From NCBI RefSeq assembly GCF_024519455.1, contig NZ_JALJRY010000021.1, positions 138,078 through 202,077 of the forward strand: a stretch of 64,000 bases of DNA. The letters are read 5' to 3'. Source of the DNA: Streptomyces sp. STR69 (GTDB taxonomy: Bacteria > Actinomycetota > Actinomycetes > Streptomycetales > Streptomycetaceae). Each line of letters begins with the position of its first letter. Within the stretch, counting starts at the first letter, position 1. The translations under genes and the position numbers were made by a program. This document shows positions 7,546-17,517 of this stretch, piece after piece. The notes beneath the pieces are model-generated. The model was not told the DNA's origin. It saw only the letters and a list, made by a program, of their open reading frames with translations, and did no database searches.

Positions 7546-9531
7546 TCAGCCGACGTGGACGCGGGGCCGCCGGTGCCGGTCCGGTTCCGCGCGGCGGAGT
7601 ACCTCGCGGGTGACCGGTGCGACCTCGCCGTCGCCGAAGACCAGGAAACGGATCAGATGACTGACCGGGTTGCCCTCGGTCCAGTCGAAGTAGGCGTGCG
7701 GGACCTCGCCGGTACGGTCCCGCAGGGCGAGCAGGACCGCGGCGATCGCGTTGGGCACCGTGGGGCCCTCGACCCGGAGCCGCCGTACCCCGTACTTCTT
7801 GTCGCCGTGCACGGTGATGTCGGCGGTGAAGTCCGAGGAGTCGCGGACGGTCACCTCCACGAAGAGCACCGGCCCACCGTCCGGGATGTGGGTGTGCTCG
7901 CGCTGGCTGTACTCCTTGGCGCGGTACTCACGCGTGCTGTGCTCCTGTGGCTCGTTGGCGATCAGTCGCAGAGGGCCGGAGCGGGCCGCCTCGTCGACGA
8001 AACGGGCTGCCGTGTCGTCGAACGTGACCTCGGCGGCGCGGAGTTCGAAGGCGCGGTGGATGCGCGAACCGAACGACGTCGCCAGGATCAGCACGATGAA
8101 GATGCCGGCGATCTTGATGCCGTCGGGCCGTTCGATGACGTTCGTGACGAGGGTGTACGCGAACACGGCGGTGATCGTGCCGAAGCCGAGCGTCGCCTTG
8201 CGATGGCCGCGCTTGTGCACGGTGACCGTGGAGGCGAACGCCGCCGAGAGCATCAGGACCAGCACACCGGTCGCGTACGCACCGCTCTGGGCATCGACGC
8301 TCGCGTGAAACCAGAGCGTGATGAGGACGGCCGTCACCATGAACACGAGGACCAGGGGGCGCACCGCCCGCGTCCACTCGGGCGCCATGCCGTAGCGCGG
8401 CAGATAGCGGGGGACGAGGTTCAGCAGCCCGGCGAGCGCGGAGGCGCCCGCGAACCACAGGATCGCGATCGTCGAGACGTCGTAGAACGTGCCGAAGACC
8501 TGGCCCAGGTGCTCGTGCGCGAGATAGGCGAGCGCGCGGCCGTTCGCCGGGCCGCCCGTCTTGAACGCGCTCTGCGGGATGAGGATGGTCGTCGCCAGGC
8601 TGGACAGGAGCAGGAAGCCGGACATGATCACGGCGGCCGTGGTGAGCAGCCTGCGGGTCTCGCGGATGCGGCCCGTCGGCTTCTCCCAGGTGTCCGTCGG
8701 ATCGCCCTTGACCTGTGGCATCACCGCCACACCGGTCTCGAAGCCGGACATGCCGAGCGCGAGCTTCGGGAACACGAGCAGTGCGACCCCGACCATCGCG
8801 AGCGGCGAGGAGTGCGCGGCCGTCATCGCGTCCGTCCAGTCGCCGATCTTCACCGGATGGCTCAGCACCTCCCAGGCGGACACCGCGAGGACCACCACGT
8901 TGAGCGAGAGATACACGCCCACCAGCACCACGGCGATCCCGATGGCCTCCCGGAACCCCTTGAGGAAGACCGCGCCCAGCGCACCGACCAGTACCAGGGT
9001 GATCCAGGTGTTGCCGCCGTGCATCCAGCCCGGCGCGAAGGGGTTCTCCACGACGTGTGCCGCCGCGTCCGCCGCCGACAGGGTGACCGTGATCATGAAG
9101 TCGGTCGCCGCGAAGCCCAGCAGCACCAGGACGAAGATCTTCCCCGACCACCACGGCAGCAGCCGCTCCAGCATGGCGATCGACCCCTCGCCGTGCGGAC
9201 TCTCGTGCGCCACCCGTCGATACACCGGCAGCGCCCCGAGCAACGTAAGCCCAATGAGCACGACCGTCGCCAGCGGCGACAGCAGCCCGGCCGCGAGCGC
9301 GGCGATGCCCGGCTGGTAGCCGAGGGTGGAGAAGTAGTCGACGCCGGTCAGACACATGACCCGCCACCAGCGGTGACCCTCGTGCTCCGGGTTCGGGGTC
9401 GCGTGCGGCCCCGGATGCCGTGCGCTCTGCTCGCTCAGACCGTCCAGGAGCCAGGTCCGGCAGCGCTCGGCGGCGGACCCCGAACCGTCGGACTCCGTGC
9501 TCTCCGTAGGCTCCGCCTGCGCGCCGGTCAT
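7546..9531 (-). CDS. APC superfamily amino acid permease with C-terminal cytoplasmic domain
   Basis: 661 residues. After a hydrophilic N-terminus the region from WWRVMCLTGVDYFSTLGYQPG onwards shows about 12 hydrophobic segments typical of amino acid/polyamine/organocation permeases. The last ~170 residues are hydrophilic (mixed charged, with FVEVTVRD and YFDWTEGNPV segments) and probably form a soluble regulatory domain. It would import an amino acid or related cation by ion coupling; the substrate cannot be read from sequence. It is followed closely by the RmlD-like gene. The divergent YigZ gene starts 125 bases away. Confidence 0.85.
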   Translation of the reverse strand: MTGAQAEPTESTESDGSGSAAERCRTWLLDGLSEQSARHPGPHATPNPEHEGHRWWRVMCLTGVDYFSTLGYQPGIAALAAGLLSPLATVVLIGLTLLGALPVYRRVAHESPHGEGSIAMLERLLPWWSGKIFVLVLLGFAATDFMITVTLSAADAAAHVVENPFAPGWMHGGNTWITLVLVGALGAVFLKGFREAIGIAVVLVGVYLSLNVVVLAVSAWEVLSHPVKIGDWTDAMTAAHSSPLAMVGVALLVFPKLALGMSGFETGVAVMPQVKGDPTDTWEKPTGRIRETRRLLTTAAVIMSGFLLLSSLATTILIPQSAFKTGGPANGRALAYLAHEHLGQVFGTFYDVSTIAILWFAGASALAGLLNLVPRYLPRYGMAPEWTRAVRPLVLVFMVTAVLITLWFHASVDAQSGAYATGVLVLMLSAAFASTVTVHKRGHRKATLGFGTITAVFAYTLVTNVIERPDGIKIAGIFIVLILATSFGSRIHRAFELRAAEVTFDDTAARFVDEAARSGPLRLIANEPQEHSTREYRAKEYSQREHTHIPDGGPVLFVEVTVRDSSDFTADITVHGDKKYGVRRLRVEGPTVPNAIAAVLLALRDRTGEVPHAYFDWTEGNPVSHLIRFLVFGDGEVAPVTREVLRRAEPDRHRRPRVHVG

Positions 9532-9656
9532 GCTGAGAACTCCCTGAGATCGGACGAGCGTGCCCGGGGCCCGGGCAACGAGGAGCGAGTATCCACCACA
9601 TCGTCACCCGCACCCGGACCGGGGGCGACCCCTGACCCTGCGCATAGGCTGGCCGG

Positions 9657-10283
9657 ATGCAGGACGAGTACCGCACAGTGGCCCGCCCGGGCGTGCACGA
9701 GACCGAGGTCAACCGCTCCCGCTTCCTGTGCGCCCTCGCCCCGGCGGCCACCGAGCAGGAGGCGCAGGACTTCGTCGCCCGCGTCCGCAAGGAACACACC
9801 GACGCCACGCACAACTGCTTCGCCTACGTCATCGGCGCCGACGCCGCGATCCAGCGGGCGAGCGACGACGGCGAACCCGGCGGCACCGCCGGCGTCCCCA
9901 TGCTCCAGATGCTGCTGCGCCGCGACATGCGGTACGTCGTCGCCGTAGTCACCCGCTACTACGGCGGCGTCAAGCTCGGCGCGGGCGGCCTTATCAGGGC
10001 CTACGGCGGCTCGGTCGGCGAAGCGCTCGACACCCTCGGCACGCTCACCCGCCGCCGCTTCCGGCTCGCCACGGTGACCGTCGACCACCAGCGGGCCGGC
10101 AAGATCCAGAACGACCTGCACGCCACCGGCCGCGAGGTCCGCGATGTCCGCTACGGCGAGGCGGTCACCATCGAGATCGGTCTGCCGGACGCGGACGTGG
10201 ACGCGTTCCGGGCGTGGCTGGCCGATGCCACCGCCGGGACGGCGAATCTGGAACTGGGCGGCGAGGCGTACGGAGACGCCTGA
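9657..10283 (+). CDS. YigZ/IMPACT family protein
   Basis: 208 residues, the usual length for bacterial YigZ. The N-terminal UPF0029/IMPACT domain is clear: SRFLCALAP, then CFAYVIG, SDDGEPGGTAG and RYYGGVKLGAGGL. The C-terminal DUF1949-type ferredoxin-like domain follows. Members are linked to translation control or RNA/nucleotide binding; the exact reaction is unsettled. The ATG at 9657 fits the conserved start of the family. The gene is monocistronic, divergent from the permease and convergent with the kinase gene. Confidence 0.9.
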   Translation: MQDEYRTVARPGVHETEVNRSRFLCALAPAATEQEAQDFVARVRKEHTDATHNCFAYVIGADAAIQRASDDGEPGGTAGVPMLQMLLRRDMRYVVAVVTRYYGGVKLGAGGLIRAYGGSVGEALDTLGTLTRRRFRLATVTVDHQRAGKIQNDLHATGREVRDVRYGEAVTIEIGLPDADVDAFRAWLADATAGTANLELGGEAYGDA

Positions 10284-10306
10284 CCGCACAGGGTTTTGAC
10301 GATGTG

Positions 10307-12286
10307 TCAGGAGCGCCAGTGCCAGACCTGGTTGGAGCTGCCCGCGCAGCCGAAGGTCTGGACCGGCTGACCGTCCTGCCCCGACTTGGAGGCCTCCGCG
10401 TCCAGACAGAAGCCGTCCGGGGCGCTGACCAGGGTCCCGGCGCTGCCCAGTTGCCACCGCTGCGCGCTCAGCCCGTCGCAGCTCCTGGCCCGGATCTTCG
10501 AAAAGTTCTGGCCGACGGTGTCGGCGTCGGCGTCCAGGCAGGTGTGGTCGCCCTGATTGACGACGAGGTACTGGGACGCGTGGCCGGGCACGCGGTAGAG
10601 CGCCCACTTCTGGGCCGGCGTGCCGTTGCACCCCCACACCTGCACCGCCGAGACGCGGGCGTCGAGGCACCGGGCGACCTCGACGGCGTGGACGTTCTCG
10701 GTGACGGTCACCGAACCGGCCCTGACCGGTCCGCGCTCCGCGCCGTACAGCAGTTTCATCGTCTGCGCGTCGACCGACCCGCTCGGAGTGGTTCCGGCCT
10801 CGGTCTGGAACGCCTTCACCGCGTCGCTCGTCGTCTCCCCGTAGTCGCCGTCGACCGTGACGTGCAACCCGTAGCCGGCGAGCAGGAGTTGGAGGGCCTT
10901 GACGCAGTCGCCGTGGGAGTGCGACGCGATTTCGGCGACGCACGAGGCGATCCGGATGTCGAGGGTCGCGGGATCGTGAGTGGCCGGCGCCTTCGTCGGG
11001 CTCTGTGACGCCACGTTCCCCGTGCCCGGCAGGGTCGAGTCCCCGTTCGGCGAACTGCTCGGCGCCGAGGGCGAGTTCTCCGGCACGGCCGCTGCCGAGG
11101 ACGCCTCCGGCCCGGCACCGGCCGACGTCCCGTCGTCGTGGTGCAGCAGCAGCGTCGCGGTGATGCTGCCGGCGACCAGGACGGCGGCGGCGACGGCACC
11201 CACGATCAACTTTCCGCGTTTCCCGGACGCGAACTCGCGTTTCCCGGGAGCGACTTGGGGCTTGCCGGGCTTCTCGGCAGGCGGTTCCGGGGGCGTCGCG
11301 ACGGGACGGGCGGCGGGGGAGATCGCGAGCCCGGGGGAGGCCCCCCGCTCGGGAGCGGCTACACGTGGCGGGTCGCCGACCGGCCCGGACAGCTGATGTC
11401 CGATGGCCGTCCTGAACACGGCTTCGGGTGACGGCCGTTGCTCGGGGTCCTTGTCCAGGCAGACGCGGATGAACGCGGCCAGGTCCGTGTCTACGGCCGC
11501 CACCTTGTCGAGGGTTTCCTCCCGGGGCGGGTCGAAGGCCACCCGGTGCAGCACGTCGACGCCCGTGCCCTCGCCGAACGGCGCCTCCCCGGCGACGGCG
11601 TAGGTGAGCGTGGAGGCCAGTGAGAAGACGTCCGAGGCGGCGGTCACCTCCTGGCCGCGGACCTGCTCTGGGGACATGTAGGCGGGGGTACCCACGTTCT
11701 GGCCGGTGGCGGTGATCGAGGTGCCGTCGGTGGCCTGGACGACACCGAAGTCGATGACGCGGGCGCCGTCGGCACCGAGGATGACGTTGGACGGCTTGAG
11801 GTCGCGGTGCACCAGCCCGGCGCGCCAGATCGCCTCGATCGCGCGTCCCACGTCGGCGAACAGCCGCCAGGCCGCCGCCGCGTCGATCGGTCCGCGCGCG
11901 TCGACCAGCTGGTCCAGGGTGGGCCCGGGTATGTACTCGGTGGCGACCCAGACCAGGTCCTCCTCGCAGCCGCTGCCCAACAGCCGTACGATGTGCGCTC
12001 CTTGGATGCTGTCCAGGGCGCCGACCTCGCGCTCGAAGCGCTTGCGGAACTGCGGGTCCTCCGCGTACTCGGGACGGATCACCTTCACGGCGGCCGGGCC
12101 GGTGCCGCCCGTGGTGTCGCGGCCGAGATAGACCCGGCCCATCCCGCCGCTGCCCAGTACCGACAGCAAGCGGTACGGGCCCGCCTGCCGGGGGTCGCTC
12201 TTCCGCAACGGGACCTCGGGCGGCGGTTCCATCCCCGCCGCCGCATAGGCCATCGTTTCGGACCGACCGCGGTACTCGACTGGCAT
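10307..12286 (-). CDS. Receptor Ser/Thr protein kinase with peptidoglycan-binding and ricin-type lectin ectodomain
   Basis: 659 residues. The kinase domain spans about residues 37-300: Gly-loop GSGGMG, ATP-binding Lys68 in VKVI, HRDLKPSN with catalytic Asp162, DFG at 179-181 and YMSPEQ. A Pro-rich juxtamembrane stretch leads to one membrane segment at about 360-381. Outside the cell are a Ser/Pro linker, a peptidoglycan-binding-1 type module (about 430-510, with VDGDYGETTSDAVKAFQ) and a ricin B-type beta-trefoil (about 525-658, with QKW, QRW and QVW triplets). It is PknB-like, but the PASTA repeats are replaced by two carbohydrate modules, which suggests sensing of cell wall or glycan fragments. 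It stands alone. Confidence 0.92.
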   Translation of the reverse strand: MPVEYRGRSETMAYAAAGMEPPPEVPLRKSDPRQAGPYRLLSVLGSGGMGRVYLGRDTTGGTGPAAVKVIRPEYAEDPQFRKRFEREVGALDSIQGAHIVRLLGSGCEEDLVWVATEYIPGPTLDQLVDARGPIDAAAAWRLFADVGRAIEAIWRAGLVHRDLKPSNVILGADGARVIDFGVVQATDGTSITATGQNVGTPAYMSPEQVRGQEVTAASDVFSLASTLTYAVAGEAPFGEGTGVDVLHRVAFDPPREETLDKVAAVDTDLAAFIRVCLDKDPEQRPSPEAVFRTAIGHQLSGPVGDPPRVAAPERGASPGLAISPAARPVATPPEPPAEKPGKPQVAPGKREFASGKRGKLIVGAVAAAVLVAGSITATLLLHHDDGTSAGAGPEASSAAAVPENSPSAPSSSPNGDSTLPGTGNVASQSPTKAPATHDPATLDIRIASCVAEIASHSHGDCVKALQLLLAGYGLHVTVDGDYGETTSDAVKAFQTEAGTTPSGSVDAQTMKLLYGAERGPVRAGSVTVTENVHAVEVARCLDARVSAVQVWGCNGTPAQKWALYRVPGHASQYLVVNQGDHTCLDADADTVGQNFSKIRARSCDGLSAQRWQLGSAGTLVSAPDGFCLDAEASKSGQDGQPVQTFGCAGSSNQVWHWRS

Positions 12287-12780
12287 GGGAACCCTGTGTC
12301 TCTCGCGTGGTGCGTGTGACGTGAGATTAGCGCAGCTCCCGTGTGTGGCAGGGGAGTTGGGGGTTTCCTGCGGGGGCTCAGCCGCCTCGCGGGAGACCTG
12401 TGCCGAGAAGGCCGCGCGAGTGGTCCGGGGCGACGGCGAATCGCTCGCCGCCCCCGGCTGACCCCCACCCCGGGCCGAGCGGTGGCTGCCGGGTCGGTGG
12501 GGAGGGCCGGGGACTCGTAGGGGTGCCTGTGCCGGCCCGGCCGGGGTGGGCGCAGGCGCCCATATCCGTCTTCGACGAGCACCGGGGCTGCGGGTTCGGG
12601 CTGGGCCTCTACGTCGTGACCGATACGTCGTCAGTTGCGCAACCTCGTGTACCAGGCCATGACATAAAGGGTGTTCGGTGTCGACATAAGGGATATTTGG
12701 GGCGTTTTGTTCGTCGATGTGCTGGCGAGTGTGTGGCCGTGGTGAAGCAGGGGGGCCACAGGCGCTAGCGTGGTGGCTCC
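12287..12780. other. Gene-free interval between the kinase and sbcD
   Basis: No supportable gene was found in these ~490 bases. The stretch near 12660-12720 is clearly less GC-rich than its surroundings and probably holds promoters. A -10-like TAGCGT at 12766-12771 ends 9 bases before the sbcD ATG and there is no ribosome-binding site, so sbcD may be transcribed leaderless or nearly so. Confidence 0.4.
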
Positions 12781-13944
12781 ATGAAACTGCTGCACACCTC
12801 CGACTGGCACCTGGGCCGGGCGTTCCACCGAGTGAACATGCTCGGGGCCCAGGCCGACTTCGTGAGTCACCTCGTCACCACCGTGCGCGAGCGCGCGGTG
12901 GACGCCGTGGTCGTGTCGGGAGACGTGTACGACCGCGCCGTACCGCCGCTGGCCGCCGTCGAGCTCTTCGACGACACCCTGCACCGGCTCGCCGACCTGG
13001 GCGTGCCCACGGTGATGATCTCCGGGAACCACGACTCGGCCCGTCGGCTCGGCGTCGGCGCGGGACTGATCGACCGCGCGGGCATCCATCTGCGCACCGA
13101 ACCGTCGGCCTGCGGGACGCCCGTGGTGATTCCGGACGCGTTCGGCGACGTGGCCTTCTACGGGCTGCCGTATCTCGAACCCGCCCTGGTGAAGGCCGAG
13201 TTCGGGGTGGAGAAGGCCGGGCACGAAGCGGTACTGGCCGCAGCCATGGAGCGCGTCCGCGCCGACCTCGCAGACCGCCCGCCCGGCACCCGGTCCGTGG
13301 TCCTCGCCCATGCCTTCGTCACCGGCGGCGAGGCCAGCGACAGCGAGCGGGACATCACCGTCGGCGGGGTCGCCGCCGTACCGGCCGGGGTCTTCGACGG
13401 CGTCGACTACGTGGCGCTCGGGCATCTGCACGGCTCCCAGACCATCACCGGGCGCGTGCGCTACTCGGGCTCCCCGCTGCCGTACTCCTTCTCCGAGGCC
13501 GACCACCGCAAGAGCATGTGGCTCGTCGACCTCGACGCCGACGGGACCGTCACCGCCGAACGCGTCGACTGCCCGGTTCCGCGCGAACTGGCCAGGATCC
13601 GGGGCATGTTGGAGGACCTGCTCGACGACCCGCAGCTCGCGCGGCACGCGGAGGCCTGGGTCGAGGCGACGCTCACCGACCCGGTCCGCCCGGCCGACCC
13701 CATGGCCCGGCTCACCGAACGCTTCCCGCACACCCTCAGCCTGGTCTTCGACCCCGAGCGGACCCCGGACGACCCCGACGTGTCGTACGCCAGGCGCCTC
13801 GCGGGCCGCAGCGACCAGGAGATCGCCGACGACTTCGTGGCCCATGTGCGGGGCGCCGGACCCGACGACGACGAACAGACCGTGCTCCAGGAGGCGTTCG
13901 ACGCGGTGCGCGCGGACGCGGTGGTCCGGGAGGTGTCGCCGTGA
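12781..13944 (+). CDS. sbcD: Exonuclease SbcD (Mre11-like nuclease subunit)
   Basis: 387 residues with the calcineurin-like phosphoesterase motifs of SbcD: SDWHLG at 7-12, SGDVYDR, SGNHDS, HAFVTGG and GHLHG. These bind two Mn ions and cut DNA ends and hairpins in complex with SbcC. The next gene on the same strand is sbcC, 34 bases downstream, which is the usual operon. The ATG lies at the true N-terminus (MKLLHTSDWHLGR). No Shine-Dalgarno sequence is present. Confidence 0.97.
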   Translation: MKLLHTSDWHLGRAFHRVNMLGAQADFVSHLVTTVRERAVDAVVVSGDVYDRAVPPLAAVELFDDTLHRLADLGVPTVMISGNHDSARRLGVGAGLIDRAGIHLRTEPSACGTPVVIPDAFGDVAFYGLPYLEPALVKAEFGVEKAGHEAVLAAAMERVRADLADRPPGTRSVVLAHAFVTGGEASDSERDITVGGVAAVPAGVFDGVDYVALGHLHGSQTITGRVRYSGSPLPYSFSEADHRKSMWLVDLDADGTVTAERVDCPVPRELARIRGMLEDLLDDPQLARHAEAWVEATLTDPVRPADPMARLTERFPHTLSLVFDPERTPDDPDVSYARRLAGRSDQEIADDFVAHVRGAGPDDDEQTVLQEAFDAVRADAVVREVSP

Positions 13945-13978
13945 ACGCGCGGCGCGTGGAGGAAGGGGGCGGTGGCCG

Positions 13979-16969
13979 GTGAGGCTGCATCGGCTCGACA
14001 TCACCGCCTTCGGGCCCTTCGGCGGCTCGCAGACCGTCGACTTCGACGGACTGTCCTCCGCCGGCCTCTTCCTCCTGCACGGCCCGACCGGCGCCGGCAA
14101 GACCTCCGTCCTGGACGCCGTGTGCTACGCGCTCTACGGATCGGTGCCCGGCGTACGCCAGTCCGGCCAGGGGCTCACCCTGCGCAGCGACCACGCGGCG
14201 CCCGCCACCCGCACCGAGGTCCGGCTCGAACTGACCGTCGCCGGGCGGCGGTTGGAACTCACCCGGCAGCCGCCCTGGGCCCGCCCCAAGAAGCGCGGCA
14301 CCGGCAGCACACTGGACAAGGCACAGAGCTGGCTGCGCGAGTACGACGCGACGGCCGGCGACTGGAAGGACCTCAGCCGCTCGCACCAGGAGATCGGCGA
14401 GGAGATCGCCCAGCTGCTCGGGATGAGCCGGGAGCAGTTCTGCCAGGTCGTGCTGTTGCCCCAGGGGGAGTTCGCGCGGTTCCTGCGCTCCGACGCCGAG
14501 GCGCGCGGCAAGCTGCTCGGCCGGCTCTTCGACACCCACCGCTTCGCCGAGGTCGAGAAGCGGCTCGCCGACCGGCGGCGGGCCACCGAGGCCCAAGTCC
14601 GCCAGGGCGACGCCGAGTTGCTGGCCGACGCGCACCGCATGCAGCAGGCCGCCGGGAACGCCATGGAGCTGCCGGACCTCGCACCGGGCGAACCCGGCCT
14701 CGCCGCCGAGGTGTTGGGCGCGGCGGCCGTCGCCCGCAGCACCGCGCGCGAACAGCTGACCATCGCGCACAGCCGCCTTTCCGCCGCCGAGTCCGCCCGC
14801 GCCGCGGCCGACCGCGTGCTCGCCGACGTACGCGAACTGGCGCGCCTGCAACAGCGGTTCGCGCAGGCCCGGGAGCGGGCCGCGCTCCTGGAGGAGCGCG
14901 CCGACGGCTATCGGCAGGCGCAGGCGCGGATGGAGCGGGCGCGGAAGGCGGAGGCGGTGGCGCCGGCGCTGGAGCTGCGGGAGGCCGCCGACTCCGAGCA
15001 CCGGGAGGCCGCCCGGGCCGAGGCACGCGCCCGTGACCTGCTGCCGGAGACCTTCGCGGGCGCCGGAGCGGCCGGGCTCACCGCCGCCGCCCGCCGGGCC
15101 GCCGAGGAGCTGGGCGGCCTGGAGTCGGCCCGCCGCGCCGAACGGCGCCTGACCGAACTCGGCCTGGAGCGCGCCGACTTGGACCGGCAGGAGCGCGCCG
15201 ACGAGGACGTACGGCAGGAGGCCGAGGCCTGGCTCGCCGGGTGGGACACGAACCGCGCGGAGCTGCGGACGCGGATCGAGTCCGCCCAGGAGGCCGCCGG
15301 CCGGGCCGAACAGCTCGCCGTGCGCCGCGAGCCCACCGAGCGCCGGCTCCGGGCGGCCCGGCAGCGGGACCAGTTCGCCGGTGACACCGAGGACGCCCAG
15401 CGGCAGGTGCTGTCCCTCGCCGAACGCGCCGTGAAGGCCCGCACCCACTGGCTCGACCTCAAGGAACAGCGGCTGAACGGCATCGCCGCCGAACTCGCCG
15501 CCCACCTCACCGACGGCGAACCCTGCGCGGTCTGCGGTGCCTCCGAACACCCCGCGCCCGCACGCAAGTCCGCGGAACACGTCGACCGCGCGGCCGAGGA
15601 ACAGGCCCTCACCGCCCACCAGCACGCCGAGGAACAGCGCACCGAGGCCGAGCGCCGCCTCGGCGTCGTACGGGAAGCGCTCGCCGCCGCCACGGCGGAG
15701 GCGGGGGACACACCGACCGATCAACTCGCTGACGAGGTCGCCGAGTTGGAGCGGCTGTACGAGCAGGCGCGCCGGGACGCGTCCTGGCTGCACCCCGCGA
15801 CCGAGGAGCTGCGGAAGGCCGAGCAGGAGCACGACCGGCGGACCGGCATCCAGCAGCAGGCCGCCCTCAGAGCCGCCTCCCGTACGGCCCTCCGCGACAA
15901 CCTGGACCGTGAACGCGCCCTGCTGGAAGAGGAGTTGGCGCACACGCGGGGCACCGCCGACAGTGTGGCGGCGCGCGCGGCCCAGCTGGAGCGGCAGGCC
16001 GCGCTGCTCACCGACGCCGCCGACACCGCACGTGTCGCCGAGGACACCGCGCAGCGGCTGAAGGACGCCGACGCGCGGCTGGCCGACGCCGCCTTCCGCG
16101 CCGGGTTCGAGACGCCGCAGGCGGCGGCCGACGCCCTCCTCGACGACGGCGCTCATCGCGAACTCCAACGGCGCCTGGACGCCTGGCAGTCGGAGGAGGC
16201 CGCCGTACGGGCCGTCCTCGCGGAGGCCGACACCGCCGCAGCCGCGCAGCAGCCGCCCGCCGACCCGGACGCTGCGGAGCGCGCCGCGAGCGCGGCCGAG
16301 CGGCGGACCCGGGACGCGGCCTCCGCGCGCGACGCGGCGGCCCGGCGCTGCACCGAACTCGACCGGCTCTCCGCCCGGTCGGCGGCCGGGGCGCGTCAAC
16401 TCGCGCCGCTGCGCCAGGAGTACGACCGCGTGGCCCGCCTCGCCGCCCTCACCGCAGGCACTTCGGCGGACAACGAACGCAGGATGCGCCTGGAGTCGTA
16501 CGTCCTCGCCGCCCGCCTGGAACAGGTGGCCGCCGCCGCGACCGTACGGCTGCAGCGCATGTCGTCCGGCCGCTACACCCTCGTCCACTCCGACGACCGG
16601 GCCGGGCGCGGCCGTAGCGGACTCGGGCTGCATGTCGTCGACGCGTGGACCGGGCGGGAGCGGGACACGGCGACGCTGTCCGGCGGCGAGACGTTCTTCG
16701 CCTCGCTCGCTCTCGCGCTCGGACTCGCGGATGTGGTCACCGACGAGGCAGGCGGGGTCCGGCTCGACACGCTCTTCATCGACGAGGGCTTCGGCAGTCT
16801 CGACGAGCAGACCCTCGACGAGGTCCTCGACGTCCTGGACTCCCTGCGCGAACGGGACCGCAGCGTCGGCATCGTCAGCCATGTCGCCGACCTGCGGCGG
16901 CGCATCCACGCGCAGCTGGAGGTCGTGAAGGGGCGGGCGGGGTCGACCGTACGACAGCGGGGTCAGTGA
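13979..16969 (+). CDS. sbcC: Exonuclease SbcC (Rad50-like ATPase subunit)
   Basis: 996 residues from the GTG at 13979, which has GGAAGGGGG just upstream; the longer upstream frame overlaps sbcD and is not real. Walker A is GPTGAGKT at residues 35-42. Two long Ala/Glu/Arg-rich coiled-coil arms surround the zinc hook CAVC at 516-519. The C-terminal half has the ABC signature LSGGETFF and Walker B LFIDEGFGSLD. With SbcD it opens hairpins and processes double-strand ends. Its stop overlaps the convergent Lrp gene by 7 bases. Confidence 0.97.
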   Translation: MRLHRLDITAFGPFGGSQTVDFDGLSSAGLFLLHGPTGAGKTSVLDAVCYALYGSVPGVRQSGQGLTLRSDHAAPATRTEVRLELTVAGRRLELTRQPPWARPKKRGTGSTLDKAQSWLREYDATAGDWKDLSRSHQEIGEEIAQLLGMSREQFCQVVLLPQGEFARFLRSDAEARGKLLGRLFDTHRFAEVEKRLADRRRATEAQVRQGDAELLADAHRMQQAAGNAMELPDLAPGEPGLAAEVLGAAAVARSTAREQLTIAHSRLSAAESARAAADRVLADVRELARLQQRFAQARERAALLEERADGYRQAQARMERARKAEAVAPALELREAADSEHREAARAEARARDLLPETFAGAGAAGLTAAARRAAEELGGLESARRAERRLTELGLERADLDRQERADEDVRQEAEAWLAGWDTNRAELRTRIESAQEAAGRAEQLAVRREPTERRLRAARQRDQFAGDTEDAQRQVLSLAERAVKARTHWLDLKEQRLNGIAAELAAHLTDGEPCAVCGASEHPAPARKSAEHVDRAAEEQALTAHQHAEEQRTEAERRLGVVREALAAATAEAGDTPTDQLADEVAELERLYEQARRDASWLHPATEELRKAEQEHDRRTGIQQQAALRAASRTALRDNLDRERALLEEELAHTRGTADSVAARAAQLERQAALLTDAADTARVAEDTAQRLKDADARLADAAFRAGFETPQAAADALLDDGAHRELQRRLDAWQSEEAAVRAVLAEADTAAAAQQPPADPDAAERAASAAERRTRDAASARDAAARRCTELDRLSARSAAGARQLAPLRQEYDRVARLAALTAGTSADNERRMRLESYVLAARLEQVAAAATVRLQRMSSGRYTLVHSDDRAGRGRSGLGLHVVDAWTGRERDTATLSGGETFFASLALALGLADVVTDEAGGVRLDTLFIDEGFGSLDEQTLDEVLDVLDSLRERDRSVGIVSHVADLRRRIHAQLEVVKGRAGSTVRQRGQ

Positions 16970-17409
16970 CCGAGCGGTCGGCGGGGGAGCGGTGAGGAGT
17001 AGACGACGCTGGTGGTGACCGAGCCCAGCGCGCCGATCTTCCCCGACACCTCCTCCAGGTGGCGCATCGAGCGGGCCGCGACCTTGATCATGAAGCAGTC
17101 GTCGCCCGTGATGTGATGCGCCTCCAGGATCTCCGGCGTCACCGCGACCAGGTCGTGGAACGGCTTGTAGTTGCCGTTCGGATAGCGCAGCCGCACGAAC
17201 GCCAGGATCGGCAGGCCGAGCCGCTCCGGGTCCACGACCGCCGTGTACCCCTGGATCACCCCCGCCTCCTCCAGCCGCCGCACCCGCTCGGTGACCGCGC
17301 TCGCGGACATGGAGACGGCCCGGGCCAGCTCGGCGAAACCGGCCCGGCCCTCCCGCTGGAGGACGTCGAGGATGCGCCAGTCGGTGGCGTCCGGGGAATA
17401 CGTGGTCAT
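16963..17409 (-). CDS. Lrp/AsnC family transcriptional regulator
   Basis: 148 residues, normal family length. The N-terminal winged HTH (WRILDVLQREGRAGF, then SMSASAVTERVRRLEEAGVI) is followed by an AsnC/RAM ligand domain with the GDDCFMIKV signature. It is divergent from the rhodanese gene across 108 bases, the usual place for an Lrp-type target and for autoregulation. The effector is probably an amino acid. Confidence 0.92.
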   Translation of the reverse strand: MTTYSPDATDWRILDVLQREGRAGFAELARAVSMSASAVTERVRRLEEAGVIQGYTAVVDPERLGLPILAFVRLRYPNGNYKPFHDLVAVTPEILEAHHITGDDCFMIKVAARSMRHLEEVSGKIGALGSVTTSVVYSSPLPRRPLGH

Positions 17410-17517
17410 TCATGAGAAATAGCAGGGGAATCCCCGGCAGATCAAGCAGGACGCCGGGAATCATCACTTCAGGGACCCGGCCGGCGACCGTAGATTTCCG
17501 GTCGTAAGGACATCTCG
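17410..17517. promoter_or_regulatory. Divergent Lrp/rhodanese control region
   Basis: This region contains a near-palindrome GGGGAATCCCC around 17425-17437. A hairpin (CGACCG at 17485-17490 pairing with CGGTCG at 17499-17504) sits directly before the AAGGA ribosome-binding site of the rhodanese gene. A possible -10 TAGATT lies at 17491-17496. Control by the adjacent Lrp protein is inferred from position. Confidence 0.35.

Noticed and set aside
7438..9948. An 836-residue plus-strand frame opposite the APC permease.
   Set aside because: Its composition (His/Arg/Asp-rich, low hydrophobicity) is that of antisense to a real gene.
12540..12640. Plus-strand residues GCGFGLGLYVV resemble the glycine-rich ATP box of a sensor kinase.
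   Set aside because: Only about ten residues match, with no flanking HATPase motifs, so it cannot be separated from chance.
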